From Ensifer adhaerens (GTDB lineage: Bacteria > Pseudomonadota > Alphaproteobacteria > Rhizobiales > Rhizobiaceae), in contig OCMG01000004.1 in the NCBI GenBank assembly GCA_900215285.1, forward strand, positions 3,084,001 to 3,148,000: DNA of 64,000 nucleotides, read 5' to 3'. A program made the translations under genes and the position numbers. Below, in pieces: positions 52,762-63,564 of this stretch. The stretch's first letter is position 1. Every line of letters starts with the position of its first letter. Below the pieces are notes generated by a model, which was not told the DNA's origin, made no database searches, and saw only the letters and a program-made list of their open reading frames with translations.

Positions 52762-54108
52762 ATGATTTCCAAAGTCCTCATTGCCAACCGGGGCGAGATC
52801 GCGCTTCGCATCCTCCGGGCGTGCAAGGAACTCGGGATCGCGACTGTCGCCGTGCATTCGACGGCGGACGCGGACGCCATGCATGTGCGCCTTGCCGACG
52901 AGAGCGTCTGCATCGGCCCGCCGCCGTCGCGCGACAGTTATCTCAACATTCACCAGATCGTTGCCGCCTGCGAGATCACCGGCGCCGACGCCGTCCATCC
53001 GGGCTACGGCTTCCTGTCGGAAAACGCCAAGTTCGCCGACATTCTCGACGCCCATGGCATCACCTTCATCGGGCCGACGGCGGAACATATCCGCCTGATG
53101 GGCGACAAGATCACCGCCAAGAAGACGGCTGTCGAACTTGGCATCCCGGTCGTTCCTGGTTCGGCTGGCGAAGTGAAACCTGAGAATGCGCTGGAAATCG
53201 CGCGCCAGATCGGCTTCCCGGTTCTCATCAAGGCAACTGCCGGCGGCGGCGGGCGCGGCATGAAGGTCGCCAAGACCGAGGACGAGCTCGAAGAAGCCGT
53301 CTCCACGGCCCGTTCCGAGGCACTTGCCGCCTTCGGCAACGACGCCGTCTACATGGAAAAGTATCTCGGCAAGCCGCGCCACATCGAAGTCCAGGTTCTG
53401 GGCGATGGCGAGGGCAATGCGGTGCATCTTGGCGAACGCGACTGCTCGCTGCAGCGCCGCCACCAGAAGGTCTGGGAAGAGGCCAACTCCCCTGCCCTGA
53501 ATGTCGAGCAGCGCATGCGCATCGGCCAGATCTGCGCCGACGCCATGAAGAAGATGAAGTATCGCGGCGCCGGTACGATCGAGTTCCTCTACGAAAACGG
53601 CGAGTTCTATTTCATCGAAATGAACACCCGTCTTCAGGTCGAGCATCCGATCACCGAAGCGATCACCGGCATCGACCTCGTGCATGAGCAGATCCGCATC
53701 GCCTCGGGCGGCGGCATCTCGGTCACGCAGGACGAGATCAAGTTCTCGGGTCATGCCATCGAATGCCGCATCAACGCCGAAGACCCGCGCACGTTTACGC
53801 CGTCTCCGGGCACGATCACGCATTTCCATGCGCCGGGCGGTCTGGGCGTCCGCGTCGATTCGGGCGCCTATCAGGGCTACCGCATCCCGCCCTACTACGA
53901 CAGCCTGATCGGCAAGCTCATCGTGCATGGTCGCACCCGCATCGAATGCATGATGCGTTTGCGCCGCGTCCTCGACGAGTTTGTCATCGACGGCATCAAG
54001 ACAACGCTGCCGCTCTTCCAGGATCTGATTTCTAACCAGGATATCGCCAATGGCGACTATGATATCCACTGGCTGGAAAAGTACCTGGCGGAAAAGCCGG
54101 CGGAGTAA
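52762..54108 (+). CDS. accC: Acetyl-CoA carboxylase, biotin carboxylase subunit
   Basis: ATP-grasp enzyme that carboxylates the biotin on AccB. The 448 residues include [20 protein letters not shown], the glycine-rich loop [11 protein letters not shown], and [14 protein letters not shown] near the active site. It forms an operon with accB and is followed 11 bp later by aat. Confidence 0.97.
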   Translation: MISKVLIANRGEIALRILRACKELGIATVAVHSTADADAMHVRLADESVCIGPPPSRDSYLNIHQIVAACEITGADAVHPGYGFLSENAKFADILDAHGITFIGPTAEHIRLMGDKITAKKTAVELGIPVVPGSAGEVKPENALEIARQIGFPVLIKATAGGGGRGMKVAKTEDELEEAVSTARSEALAAFGNDAVYMEKYLGKPRHIEVQVLGDGEGNAVHLGERDCSLQRRHQKVWEEANSPALNVEQRMRIGQICADAMKKMKYRGAGTIEFLYENGEFYFIEMNTRLQVEHPITEAITGIDLVHEQIRIASGGGISVTQDEIKFSGHAIECRINAEDPRTFTPSPGTITHFHAPGGLGVRVDSGAYQGYRIPPYYDSLIGKLIVHGRTRIECMMRLRRVLDEFVIDGIKTTLPLFQDLISNQDIANGDYDIHWLEKYLAEKPAE

Positions 54109-54119
54109 AGACGAGTATC

Positions 54120-54740
54120 ATGAGCGCGCAGCGACAGGACCCGGAACTGACGCCGGAAATCCTGCTGCGCGCTTATTCCATCGGCCTCTTTCCCATGGCC
54201 GAATCCGCTGACGATCCGGAGCTCTTCTGGGTGCAGCCGGAATTGCGGGGCATCATCCCGCTCAACGGTTTCCACGTTTCGCGCAGCCTCGCCAAGATGA
54301 TGCGCAAGTCCCCCTTCGACATTCGGGTCAATACAGCCTTTCGTGATGTCATGCTGAAATGCGGCGAACCGGCCGAAGATCGCCCGACGACCTGGATCAA
54401 CGAGACGATCCTGGATCTCTATGGCCAGCTGCACGAGATGGGCCATGCCCATTCGGTCGAGGCCTTTGAGGATGGCAAACTGGTCGGCGGGCTTTACGGC
54501 GTGTCACTGGGCGCGGCCTTCTTCGGCGAAAGCATGTTCTCGCGCCGGACGAATGCCTCCAAGATCTGCCTCGTCCATCTCGTCGAGCGGCTGCGCGAAA
54601 AGCGCTTTCGCCTGCTCGACACGCAATTCACCACCGAGCATCTCAAGACTTTCGGTGCGATCGACGTGCCGAAGGCGCAATACGAGATATTGCTGGCTGA
54701 CGCAGTGTCGCGGCCGGACATCGACTTTGCGCGGAGTTAA
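54120..54740 (+). CDS. aat: Leucyl/phenylalanyl-tRNA-protein transferase
   Basis: Adds Leu or Phe to N-terminal Arg or Lys of proteins, making ClpS/ClpAP N-degrons. The 206 residues open [22 protein letters not shown] and contain [19 protein letters not shown] and [18 protein letters not shown], the family signatures. It lies directly after accC. Confidence 0.93.
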   Translation: MSAQRQDPELTPEILLRAYSIGLFPMAESADDPELFWVQPELRGIIPLNGFHVSRSLAKMMRKSPFDIRVNTAFRDVMLKCGEPAEDRPTTWINETILDLYGQLHEMGHAHSVEAFEDGKLVGGLYGVSLGAAFFGESMFSRRTNASKICLVHLVERLREKRFRLLDTQFTTEHLKTFGAIDVPKAQYEILLADAVSRPDIDFARS

Positions 54741-54768
54741 GCGACGCCGGCGAAGCCATTCTTGGATT

Positions 54769-55053
54769 CTAGTGTTTGCCTGACGCCTGAATAAAAAGGA
54801 CAGCCAAGAGGACAGGAGCCATGGCGAAAGTCACAAGATTTAGCCAATATGCCCAGAGTGCGAGACGATTTCCATTCACGGCATGCTTCTTCAAAATCCG
54901 TGAGACCAGGTAGACATTCTGAATACCTCCGAACCAAATCGGCTTTTGGGCACCCTTCTCGTCATCAGCACTGGAAAGCTCCCGCGCATAGATAAACGTG
55001 CCCCAGCCGATGACAAAGGCGAGAGCCAGATAAACTTTTATCCAAAGGGGCAT
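54769..55053 (-). CDS. Small membrane protein of unknown function
   Basis: A 94-residue protein with two hydrophobic segments (about 5-22 and 65-88) and a polar middle (ELSSADDEKGAQKPIWFGGIQ). No family is recognised. It converges on aat, and DUF2155 and NDUFA12 genes follow upstream on the same strand. Its coding character is supported by the membrane pattern and a sensible start, but this is a modest call. Confidence 0.6.
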   Translation of the reverse strand: MPLWIKVYLALAFVIGWGTFIYARELSSADDEKGAQKPIWFGGIQNVYLVSRILKKHAVNGNRLALWAYWLNLVTFAMAPVLLAVLFIQASGKH

Positions 55054-55124
55054 GAATTCTCCGCGGTAGCTTATGGCGCTCGCAAAGGTAGTGCGGAGAT
55101 GTAAACTTTCACTTTAGAGACAGA

Positions 55125-55577
55125 TCAGTTCGCCTTGGAGGCCGAATCCGGCGGAGGCACGTCCGACTTCTGCTTGCAGCCCGTCAGCCAGACGTCATAG
55201 ATCGGGTGCTCGACGGCATTGAGGCCCGGGCTGTCGGCAAACATCCAACCGGTGAAGATGCGGCGGATCTTGCGGTCGAGGGTGATTTCGTCGACTTCAA
55301 CGAAACCGTCGATCTTCTGCGCTTCGGTGTCGTCACGCGAATAGCAGACCTTCGGCGTCACTTGCAGCGCGCCGAACTGAACCGTTTCGTTGATGTAGAC
55401 ATCGAATGTGGTGACGCGGCCGGTAATCTTGTCCAGACCGGCGAAGACAGCCACGGCGTTTGAGATGCGCGCAGCATGAGCATCATTTGTGATGCCGAGG
55501 GCAACGAGCGCGAGAAGGCCTGTCAGCAGCCCTCTGCCGTATGAAAGCTTAGCCGTTGCGCGCAAGATTCGCCTCAT
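55125..55577 (-). CDS. DUF2155 family exported protein
   Basis: A 150-residue protein with a signal peptide, matching DUF2155: AVFAGLDKITGRVTTFDVYINETVQFGALQV and the C-terminal IYDVWLTGC motif. Its function is unknown; it is conserved in alphaproteobacteria. I chose the ATG at 55575-55577; a GTG six codons earlier is possible. It follows the NDUFA12 gene by 50 bp on the same strand, the usual rhizobial neighbour. Confidence 0.85.
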   Translation of the reverse strand: MRRILRATAKLSYGRGLLTGLLALVALGITNDAHAARISNAVAVFAGLDKITGRVTTFDVYINETVQFGALQVTPKVCYSRDDTEAQKIDGFVEVDEITLDRKIRRIFTGWMFADSPGLNAVEHPIYDVWLTGCKQKSDVPPPDSASKAN

Positions 55578-55627
55578 TCCACCGTGAAAGGCCACGACCG
55601 GTATACGTCGATTGTGGCCAGAAGGCG

Positions 55628-56026
55628 TCAGTTGCCAGGGGTCCAGGCGTCGTAGTCACCCGTAACGCGCGGACGTTGGCCGGCCTCCACGAGCGAGCCC
55701 GGCGGATGGTAAGCGGCAGCCGTGCCGGTCAAGTTGGCATGATGCGGCTTCTGCCATTCATGCGCCTTGTAGTCCTGCTTGGTCGGCGGAACATCGGTGC
55801 GGTGATGCATCCAGCCATGCCAGCCCGGCGGGATGGCGGAGGCTTCGGCGTAACCGTTGTAGATCACCCATCGCTTCTGCAGGCCGTAGGTCGACATCGG
55901 ACCTTCGTAATAGACGTTGCCGAACTGATCCTCGCCGACTCGCTTGCCCTTGCGCCACGTGAAGAAGCGCGTGCCCATGGTCTGCCCATTCCACCAGGTG
56001 AAAAGTTGAAGGAGGAAGTTCTTCAT
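55628..56026 (-). CDS. NADH:ubiquinone oxidoreductase NDUFA12 subunit
   Basis: Accessory subunit of respiratory complex I, homologous to mitochondrial NDUFA12/B17.2. The 132 residues carry the family core QFGNVYYEGPMSTYGLQKRW and WHGWMHHRTDVPPT. It is found in alphaproteobacteria, the group of the mitochondrial ancestor. It is the first gene of a likely minus-strand unit with DUF2155. Confidence 0.92.
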   Translation of the reverse strand: MKNFLLQLFTWWNGQTMGTRFFTWRKGKRVGEDQFGNVYYEGPMSTYGLQKRWVIYNGYAEASAIPPGWHGWMHHRTDVPPTKQDYKAHEWQKPHHANLTGTAAAYHPPGSLVEAGQRPRVTGDYDAWTPGN

Positions 56027-56319
56027 CGCAAAGCCTTGATATGACGTTCGACGGCAGGACTCTTCTCAAGCCCGGCTCTCGACCGCTTATGCAGCCAGAA
56101 AAGGCGAATGTCCAGAGCATTTCGCGACTGCGGAATGTTCCTCCTCTTCCTTTGTGGCTTGTCCCGCAACCCTGGAACAAGCAGAATCAGTTTCACTTTG
56201 CGCCTGTAGGGACATATGCAAATTCGAAGATTATTTTCGGTCCGGAAAAGTTGGTCGCCGTAAAATCGTCACGATAAAAGAACACCGCTCAAGGGAATTT
56301 CGGGGGGCTTGCCTATTCA
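56027..56319. other. Divergent control region for NDUFA12 and mprF
   Basis: 293 bp between two divergent genes. It contains an inverted repeat gcttgt/acaagc (about 56157-56182), but no unambiguous promoter pair. The mprF start has only a weak GGGGGG-like ribosome-binding region. Confidence 0.4.
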
Positions 56320-58941
56320 ATGACATCAGCAGCAGAAACGGAAAAGCCGGCGATCGAAGAGAAAAAGGGAGCAATCTTACGCCTCCTCTATGTCTTCGAA
56401 CGCTACCGCGAATATCTGTTGCTGGCCGCCATCCTTACTGTCAGCGGCATTACGGCCTATGCGATCTACGCATTGACCAAGGAAATCCGCATTGAGGATG
56501 TCCGCGATGCGCTTGCAGCGACTTCCTTGCAGTCGATCCTGCTTTCACTGCTGTTCACGGCGCTCAGCTTTGTCGCCCTGATCGCCTACGACATCAACGC
56601 GATCGACTATGTGCGCAAGGAAAAGCTGCCGCTCGTCTCCGTCGCCATTGCCTCTTTCACGGCCTATGCGGTGGGCAACACGGCGGGCTTCGGCGCGTTG
56701 TCGGCTGGCGCGATCCGGCTCAGGGCCTATCTCCGCCTCGGCCTCACCCCGGAAGAGATCGGCAAGGTCATCGCGTTCGTGACGCTCGCCTTCGGGCTTG
56801 GCATCCTGACGGTCACCGCCCTGTCTGTTCTGGTCACCGCGCCGCGGCTTGCCTCGCTCTCGGGCCTGGACCCGCAGCTGATCCGCATCATCGCCTCTGC
56901 GATCCTGGTCGTGATGGCGGTGCTTCTCTATATCGGGCGGAATGGCCGCCGCATCAGTCTCGGATTCCTGACCGTCCGGTTGCCGGATAGCAAGACGGCA
57001 TCGCGGCAGTTTCTCGTCAGCGCGCTCGACATGGCGGCCTCTGCCACCGCGCTTTACGTGCTGATCCCCCAGACGGCCGTTGGCTGGCCCACATTCTTTG
57101 CGATCTATTCGACAGCGGTCGGGCTCGGCCTGATCAGCCATGTGCCGGCTGGTATCGGTATCTTCGAGGCCGTGATGGTCTCGGCGCTCGGGTCGCATGT
57201 GGAAGTCGACCGCATCCTGGGCAGCCTGCTTCTCTACCGGCTCATCTACAATGTCCTGCCCCTGTTGATCGCCGCGCTTGCGCTGATCGTCGTGGAAGCC
57301 CGGCGGTTTGCAATCGTTCCTGTCGCCGCGGCATTCCGGCAACTTGAACCGCGATTGGCGCCGGCCCTCATCTCAACGCTTTCGGTTGTGACCGGCGCGA
57401 TCCTCATTTTTTCGAGCGTCACGCCCACCAATGACGACAAGCTCGTGCGGCTGGAAACCTACATGCCGGTCTCGATCGTCGAGAGCGCGCATTTCATCGC
57501 AAGCCTGTTGGGACTTGCCCTGTTTCTGACGGGGCGCGGGCTGTCGAATCGGTTGGACGCGGCGTGGTGGATGGCTCTCATCACCAGTATCGCGGCGCTT
57601 TTCTTTGCGAACCTGCGCGCGGTTTCGCCGCTGGAAGCCTCCCTGCTGATCGTGCTGATCTTGGCGCTTTCGATGACACACCGGCGGTTCCGGCGTCCCG
57701 CCTCGCTCATCCATCAGGCACTGGCGCCCTCCTGGGTCGCCGCCATGGCAGTGATCGTCGGCTCCGCCATCACATTGCTTTTCTTTGTCTATCGCGACGT
57801 CGATTACTCCAATGGACTGTGGTGGGAGTTCGAGATCGCCGACGAAGTGCCGCGTGGACTTCGTGCCGCCGCGGGCCTGGCGCTGGCGGCCTCGGCGGTG
57901 GCCGTTTACAGTCTTCTGCGCCCCGCAAAGTTTCGTCCGCAGCTGCCCACCGGCGAGGCGCTGGAAAAGGCTCTCCCCATCGTGATGGCCGGCGTTGCAG
58001 CGGATGCCAATCTCGTCCGCATGGGTGACAAGCAGATCCTTCTGTCGGACAGCGGAAACTGTTTCATCATGTATGGCATCCAGGGCCGCTCGTGGGTCGC
58101 GCTGTTCGACCCGGTCGGCGACGAGGAAGAGGCCCAGGAGCTTCTGTGGCGCTTTGTCGAAATGGCGCAGGCCGCCGGCGCGCGCGCCGTTCTCTACCAG
58201 ATCACGCCGGCTCTGCTCGGCTTCTGCGCCGATGCGGGCCTTCGAGCCTACAAGCTTGGCGAGGCTGCGACCGTTTCGCTGCCAGACTTCGAACTGAAGG
58301 GCGGACGCATGGCCAACCTGCGCCAGACGGTCAGCAAGGCCCAGCGCGAGGATATCGAGTTCCAGGTTGTCGAGGCCGGCGCCGATGTCGATGCGGTCAT
58401 GCACGAATTGCAGGCCGTCTCTGATTCCTGGCTGCAGCAGCATGACACGCGCGAAAAGACCTTTTCGCTAGGGGCGTTCGATCCCAGCTACATCCGCTCG
58501 CAGCCAGTCGCGCTCTTGCGTCAACATGGCAGGATCGTTGCTTTTGCGACGCTTCTGGTAACGGATACCAAAATGGAAGGCTCCGTCGACCTCATGCGCT
58601 TCCTGCCGGATGCGCCGAAGGGATCGATGGATTTCCTCTTCGTGCGGATCATCGAGTATCTGCGCGACCAGGGCTTTCAGAGCTTCAACCTGGGCATGGC
58701 GCCGCTTTCGGGCATGTCGCGGCGCGAGTCGGCGCCCGTATGGGATCGTATCGGCGGGGTGATTTTCGAACACGCTGAACGCTTCTACAACTTCAAGGGC
58801 CTGAAGGCCTACAAATCGAAATTCGCCCCTCGATGGGAAGCGCGCTACATTGCGGTATCCGGCAATGCGTCGCCTGTCATGGCGATCATGGATGTGACGG
58901 TCCTGATCGGTGGTGGCATCAGAGGAGTCGTCGGGAAATGA
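56320..58941 (+). CDS. mprF: Bifunctional lysyl-phosphatidylglycerol synthase/flippase
   Basis: Transfers lysine from Lys-tRNA to phosphatidylglycerol and moves the product to the outer leaflet, lowering surface negative charge; called LpiA in rhizobia, where it is acid induced. The 873 residues comprise an N-terminal multi-helix flippase region (about 1-530) and a C-terminal cytoplasmic transferase domain (about 540-860) with LLSDSGNCFIMYGIQGRSW and LNLGMAPLSGM. The start codon of acvB overlaps its stop (ATGA). Confidence 0.93.
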   Translation: MTSAAETEKPAIEEKKGAILRLLYVFERYREYLLLAAILTVSGITAYAIYALTKEIRIEDVRDALAATSLQSILLSLLFTALSFVALIAYDINAIDYVRKEKLPLVSVAIASFTAYAVGNTAGFGALSAGAIRLRAYLRLGLTPEEIGKVIAFVTLAFGLGILTVTALSVLVTAPRLASLSGLDPQLIRIIASAILVVMAVLLYIGRNGRRISLGFLTVRLPDSKTASRQFLVSALDMAASATALYVLIPQTAVGWPTFFAIYSTAVGLGLISHVPAGIGIFEAVMVSALGSHVEVDRILGSLLLYRLIYNVLPLLIAALALIVVEARRFAIVPVAAAFRQLEPRLAPALISTLSVVTGAILIFSSVTPTNDDKLVRLETYMPVSIVESAHFIASLLGLALFLTGRGLSNRLDAAWWMALITSIAALFFANLRAVSPLEASLLIVLILALSMTHRRFRRPASLIHQALAPSWVAAMAVIVGSAITLLFFVYRDVDYSNGLWWEFEIADEVPRGLRAAAGLALAASAVAVYSLLRPAKFRPQLPTGEALEKALPIVMAGVAADANLVRMGDKQILLSDSGNCFIMYGIQGRSWVALFDPVGDEEEAQELLWRFVEMAQAAGARAVLYQITPALLGFCADAGLRAYKLGEAATVSLPDFELKGGRMANLRQTVSKAQREDIEFQVVEAGADVDAVMHELQAVSDSWLQQHDTREKTFSLGAFDPSYIRSQPVALLRQHGRIVAFATLLVTDTKMEGSVDLMRFLPDAPKGSMDFLFVRIIEYLRDQGFQSFNLGMAPLSGMSRRESAPVWDRIGGVIFEHAERFYNFKGLKAYKSKFAPRWEARYIAVSGNASPVMAIMDVTVLIGGGIRGVVGK

Positions 58942-60302
58942 ACTATCGAAACTGCCTGCTGGCGGGGCTTGCCTCGATTCTTGCGGTCCAAGCGGATCCG
59001 TCGCTTGCTGACGACAACAGCGGCTACGATACGGGGCTTATCCCCTCGCCGCACATCGCGCTGCCGACAGGGGGTGTCAAATCGATGGTCTTTCTTCTGT
59101 CCGGCCCCGACGGCTGGACGAAGACGGATGACGACAGGCTGAACGATCTTGTCTCGTCCGGCGCAGCCGTCGTTGGCATCGACTACAAGGCCTATATCGC
59201 CTCCCTTGCCAAGGATAGCGACGACTGCATCTACATGATCTCCGACATCGAGTCGCTATCCCAGCAGGTTCAGCGTCGCGCTGGCGACAGTGCCTATCAC
59301 GCGCCCGTGCTTGCCGGCGAAGGAGCAAGCGGCGCGCTGGTGCTGGCCATGATTGCCCAGTCCCCGCCCGCCACGATCGGAGAAGCCATTGCCGTCGATC
59401 CTACGGCGGAGATTCCGCTGACCAAGCAGCTCTGCACTCCGGCGACTAAGCAACCGACACCGAACGGCTATATCTATGCGCTCACCGACGACGACCTGCC
59501 GGCGCCCGTCACGGTGGTGGAAACCCCGAACGGAGCCGCAGACGGCAAGGCGAACGTGGCTGCCATCGTGGCGGCGCATCCGGACGTCAAGGTGGTCCAG
59601 GCCGACAGGAATGACGGCTCGCTGCTGGTTTCGACGGTGAAACAGAATATGGCCGAGGGAGATGCGGCCTCCAACGACCTTGGCCTGCCCCTGACCGAAC
59701 TCGATGCGACCCCGAAGATGGACACGATGGCCATCTTCTATTCCGGTGACGGCGGCTGGCGCGACATCGACAGCGAAGTCGGCCAGTATTTCCAGTCACA
59801 GGGCATTCCGACGGTGGGCCTGGATGCGCTTCGCTATTTCTGGTCAAAGAAGGATCAAGCCTCGACGGCGAAGGATCTGGCGAGAATCATCGAAGCCTAT
59901 CGCAAGAAGTGGAAGGTCAGGAACGTCCTTCTCGTCGGCTATTCCTTTGGCGCGGACGTCCTCCCCTCCGCCTATGACATGCTCCCGGCTGCGGACAAGG
60001 CTGTCGTTAAGCAGATGTCGCTGCTCGCACTGACCAAGTCCGTCGACTACGAGATTTCGGTCTCGGGATGGTTCGGCGCGGAGGGTAGCTATCAGGGCGG
60101 CACGACGCTCGATGCCGTCGCCAAGATCGATCCCAAGCTCATCCAGTGCATCTACGGCACGGACGATGATGACGCGGTCTGCTCCCAGCTGAAAAGCAAG
60201 GGCATCGACGTGGTCGAACTGCCGGGCGACCACCACTTCGATGATGCCTATGACAAGGTGGGAGAAGTGATCATCAGCGCGCTGCAAAAGCGGCTTAAGT
60301 GA
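58938..60302 (+). CDS. acvB: AcvB/VirJ-type serine hydrolase, probable lysyl-PG hydrolase
   Basis: A 454-residue exported protein with a signal peptide (MNYRNCLLAGLASILAVQADPSLA) and two VirJ-like regions. The alpha/beta-hydrolase nucleophile motif is LLVGYSFGADVLPS. In Agrobacterium, AcvB is needed for virulence and has been shown to hydrolyse lysyl-phosphatidylglycerol made by the neighbouring LpiA/MprF. The same role is inferred here from the operon with mprF. The two genes share the ATGA overlap at 58938-58941. Confidence 0.9.
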   Translation: MNYRNCLLAGLASILAVQADPSLADDNSGYDTGLIPSPHIALPTGGVKSMVFLLSGPDGWTKTDDDRLNDLVSSGAAVVGIDYKAYIASLAKDSDDCIYMISDIESLSQQVQRRAGDSAYHAPVLAGEGASGALVLAMIAQSPPATIGEAIAVDPTAEIPLTKQLCTPATKQPTPNGYIYALTDDDLPAPVTVVETPNGAADGKANVAAIVAAHPDVKVVQADRNDGSLLVSTVKQNMAEGDAASNDLGLPLTELDATPKMDTMAIFYSGDGGWRDIDSEVGQYFQSQGIPTVGLDALRYFWSKKDQASTAKDLARIIEAYRKKWKVRNVLLVGYSFGADVLPSAYDMLPAADKAVVKQMSLLALTKSVDYEISVSGWFGAEGSYQGGTTLDAVAKIDPKLIQCIYGTDDDDAVCSQLKSKGIDVVELPGDHHFDDAYDKVGEVIISALQKRLK

Positions 60303-60340
60303 CGACCCACCCTTGCGCGTTATTGGCGAGGGATCATTGA

Positions 60341-61381
60341 TCAGAAGCGCGTGATGACGCCAATGCCGACGCCGTCGAAGCGGTCCATGGCCATCAGGGC
60401 CTGTGGCGCTTCGTCGAGGCTGAGTGTGCGGCCAATCATCAGTTCGGGCTTCAGCTTGCCCGTCTCGATCATCGAGAACATCGCGCCATAGCGATGCGCC
60501 TGCATGCCGTGGCTGCCCTTGATTTCCAGCTCCCAGCCGATGACGCGATCCATCGGGACCTGCGGGCGCGACTGGTCGGCGAGCAGAAGACCGACCTGCA
60601 CATGGCGACCACGGCGGCGCAGGCACAGGATGGAATTCGACAGGGTCGTCGGGTGACCGAGCGCATCGACAGATACATGCGCGCCGCCTGAGGTGAGCTC
60701 TCGGATAGCGGCCGGTACGTCGCCGACATTACGGGCATTGACCGTGACAGCCGCACCCAGTTTCTTCGCAAATTCCAGCTTGTCATCCGACAGATCGACG
60801 GCCGCGACATTCGCGCCCATGGCATTGGCGATCATGATGGCGGAGAGGCCAACGCCGCCACAGCCGTGGACGGCGACCCATTCACCGGGCTGGACACGGG
60901 CCTGATCGACCACGGCGCGGAACGACGTGACGAAGCGGCAGCCTAGACCGGCGGCGGTGGCGAAATCCATGCTCTCCGGCAGGCGCACGAGGTTGGCGTC
61001 GGCATAGTCGATCGAGCAATATTCGGCGAAAGAACCCCAGGCGGTGAAGCCCGGCTGGAACTGTCTCTCGCAGACCTGCTGATTGCCGGAGGCGCATTCG
61101 GCGCAGCGGCCGCAGCCCGAGACGAAGGGCACGGTAACGCGGTCACCCTTCTTCCAGCGCAGCACGTTGCGGCCGGTGGCGACAACGGTTCCGGCGAGTT
61201 CGTGTCCCGGCACATGCGGCAGCACGATATCACTGTCATGGCCCATCCAGCCGTGCCAATCGGAGCGGCAAAGCCCTGTCGCCTCGATCTTGACGACGAC
61301 GGCATCAGCGCCGGGCACCGGGTCTGGGAGATTGGCAATGCGCGGCGGTTCGCAGAATCGTTCGAAATAGACGGCTTTCAT
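60341..61381 (-). CDS. Zinc-dependent alcohol dehydrogenase family protein
   Basis: A 346-residue medium-chain dehydrogenase. It has a catalytic zinc site with [10 protein letters not shown] and GHELAG, a structural zinc lobe with [15 protein letters not shown], and the Rossmann motif GCGGVGLSA. The substrate is not known. It follows the GNAT gene by 15 bp and is probably the last gene of the gatB transcript. Confidence 0.9.
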   Translation of the reverse strand: MKAVYFERFCEPPRIANLPDPVPGADAVVVKIEATGLCRSDWHGWMGHDSDIVLPHVPGHELAGTVVATGRNVLRWKKGDRVTVPFVSGCGRCAECASGNQQVCERQFQPGFTAWGSFAEYCSIDYADANLVRLPESMDFATAAGLGCRFVTSFRAVVDQARVQPGEWVAVHGCGGVGLSAIMIANAMGANVAAVDLSDDKLEFAKKLGAAVTVNARNVGDVPAAIRELTSGGAHVSVDALGHPTTLSNSILCLRRRGRHVQVGLLLADQSRPQVPMDRVIGWELEIKGSHGMQAHRYGAMFSMIETGKLKPELMIGRTLSLDEAPQALMAMDRFDGVGIGVITRF

Positions 61382-61396
61382 CCGGCACCCCCGTTT

Positions 61397-61897
61397 TCAG
61401 AAGCTGAGGCTTTTTTCCATCAGGATGGCGGGCATCTTCGCACCCGGTGGGCCGACATTCTCGATGCGGCCGATCTCGCGGAAGCCCACCTTGGAGTAGA
61501 AGGCAATAGCGCGCTCGTTCTCCACCGTGACTTCCAGCTGCATGCGGTCGGCATCAGGAAAGCAGGTCTCGATCTCGGCAAAGAGATCCGTGCCGATCCC
61601 CTGCCCCTGCCAGAGCGGATGGACATAGAGCTGATGCAGGTTGGCGACCTTCGGCGTCTTGCGCGACATGGCGGCATAGGCCATGCCGGCGAGCTGGCGG
61701 CCGTCATCGGCGACCAAAAACTCCGAATCCGGACGGCCTAGCCGCTGTTTCAGCGAGCCCGGCGAATGCCACTGTTCGATCATCGCTTCGACAACGTGAT
61801 CACCATGGAATGGCACATACGTATCGCGCCAGGTCTCCGCCAGCAGCGTCTGTACCCTCTTCAGGTCCTGTTCGCCGGCGGAGCGGATGAAGAACAT
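61397..61897 (-). CDS. GNAT-family N-acetyltransferase
   Basis: A 166-residue acetyltransferase with the acetyl-CoA loop in HPLWQGQGIGTDLFAEIE and VENERAIAFYSKVGF near the C-terminus. The substrate is unknown. The start overlaps the gatB stop by one base (TAATG), so it is probably co-translated with gatB. Confidence 0.88.
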   Translation of the reverse strand: MFFIRSAGEQDLKRVQTLLAETWRDTYVPFHGDHVVEAMIEQWHSPGSLKQRLGRPDSEFLVADDGRQLAGMAYAAMSRKTPKVANLHQLYVHPLWQGQGIGTDLFAEIETCFPDADRMQLEVTVENERAIAFYSKVGFREIGRIENVGPPGAKMPAILMEKSLSF

Positions 61898-63399
61898 TAT
61901 TCCTCGATCCCCAGCTTGGCCTTGACGAGGGCCTGAACAGTCTGCGGGTTGGCCTTGCCGCCGGTTGCCTTCATGACCTGACCGACGAACCAGCCGGCGA
62001 GCGACGGCTTGGCGACGACCTTGGCCACCTGATCGGGGTTGGCGGCGATGATTTCATCGACGGCCTTTTCGATCGCGCCGGTGTCGGTGACCTGTTTCAT
62101 GCCGCGCTCTTCGACGATTTTCGCCGGATCGCCGCCTTCATTGAAGACGATTTCGAAGAGGTCCTTGGCGAGCTTGCCCGAGATGGTGCCGTCCTTGATG
62201 AGGTCCAGAATACCGCCGAGCTGGGCGGGAGAAACCGGAGTCTCTTCAATGTCTTTGCCGGCTTTGTTCAAGGCGCCCAACAGGTCGTTGATGACCCAGT
62301 TGGCCGCAATCTTGGCGTCGCGGCCTTCGGCCACGGCCTCGAAATAGGCGGCAATCGCCTTTTCCGAAACAAGCACGGAGGCGTCGTAGACGGTGAGGCT
62401 GAGATCCTTGACGAAACGCTCCTTCTTGTCATCGGGCAGTTCCGGCAGGTCCTTCAGGAGTTCGGCAACAAAGGCGTTGTCGAATTCCAGCGGCAGCAGG
62501 TCCGGATCGGGGAAGTACCGATAGTCATGCGCATCTTCCTTGGAGCGCATCGAGCGCGTTTCGCCCTTGCCGGCGTCGAACAGGCGGGTTTCCTGGTCGA
62601 TCGAGCCACCGTCTTCCAGGATAGCGATCTGGCGGCGGGCTTCGTAGTCGATGGCCTGACCGATGAAGCGGATGGAGTTGACGTTCTTGATTTCGCAGCG
62701 CGTGCCGAATTCACCGCCCGGCTTGCGGACGGAAACGTTGACGTCGGCGCGCATGGAGCCTTCGTCCATGTTGCCGTCGCAGGTGCCGAGATAGCGCACG
62801 ATGGAGCGCAGCTTCGTCATATAGGCCTTGGCCTCGTCGGCCGAGCGCATGTCCGGCTTGGAGACGATTTCCATCAGCGCCACGCCGGTGCGGTTGAGGT
62901 CGACATAGGTCGAGGTCGGATGCTGGTCATGCATCAGCTTGCCGGCATCCTGTTCGAGATGCAGGCGCTCGATGCCGATTTCGATATCCTCGAAATTGCC
63001 CTGGCGGTCGGGGCCGAGCGAGATGACGATCTTGCCCTCGCCAACGATCGGGTCCTTGAATTGCGAAATCTGATAGCCCTGCGGCAGGTCGGGATAGAAG
63101 TAGTTCTTGCGGTCGAAGATCGAGCGATGGTTGATCTGGGCCTTCAGGCCCAACCCAGTGCGCACCGCCTGCTTGACGCATTCTTCGTTGATCACCGGCA
63201 GCATGCCTGGCATCGCGGCGTCGACCAGCGAGACATTGGTATTCTCCGGGCGGCCGAACTCGGTCGACGAGCCGGAGAACAGCTTGGACTTGGAGAGGAC
63301 CTGCGCATGGACTTCCATGCCGATCACGACTTCCCAGTCGCCGGTGGCGCCGGGGATGAGGCGTTTCGGATCGGGCGTGCGGACATCGACAATGGTCAT
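61897..63399 (-). CDS. gatB: Aspartyl/glutamyl-tRNA amidotransferase subunit B
   Basis: Part of GatCAB, which converts misacylated Glu-tRNA-Gln or Asp-tRNA-Asn to the correct form. The 500 residues open [16 protein letters not shown] and contain [18 protein letters not shown] (kinase-like domain) and a C-terminal YqeY-type helical region. I chose the ATG at 63397-63399 over a 22-residue extension. Confidence 0.96.
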   Translation of the reverse strand: MTIVDVRTPDPKRLIPGATGDWEVVIGMEVHAQVLSKSKLFSGSSTEFGRPENTNVSLVDAAMPGMLPVINEECVKQAVRTGLGLKAQINHRSIFDRKNYFYPDLPQGYQISQFKDPIVGEGKIVISLGPDRQGNFEDIEIGIERLHLEQDAGKLMHDQHPTSTYVDLNRTGVALMEIVSKPDMRSADEAKAYMTKLRSIVRYLGTCDGNMDEGSMRADVNVSVRKPGGEFGTRCEIKNVNSIRFIGQAIDYEARRQIAILEDGGSIDQETRLFDAGKGETRSMRSKEDAHDYRYFPDPDLLPLEFDNAFVAELLKDLPELPDDKKERFVKDLSLTVYDASVLVSEKAIAAYFEAVAEGRDAKIAANWVINDLLGALNKAGKDIEETPVSPAQLGGILDLIKDGTISGKLAKDLFEIVFNEGGDPAKIVEERGMKQVTDTGAIEKAVDEIIAANPDQVAKVVAKPSLAGWFVGQVMKATGGKANPQTVQALVKAKLGIEE

Positions 63400-63564
63400 G
63401 GAAAAGCTCTCGGCATCAATGGGATTTCGAAGCCTTCCGGTAGAACAAATGGCCGGATGGCGCAAGGGATTTGCGGGTTTTCAAGGGCACCCGGCGGACT
63501 TGAGTAGGATCAAGGCGGGCCGATTGCCTTTACGCGATAGTCTTCGCACGGACGGAGAATGCCC

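Noticed and set aside
52063..54069. Minus-strand open frame of 668 codons opposite accB/accC
   Set aside because: Shadow of two well-supported genes; no family resemblance.
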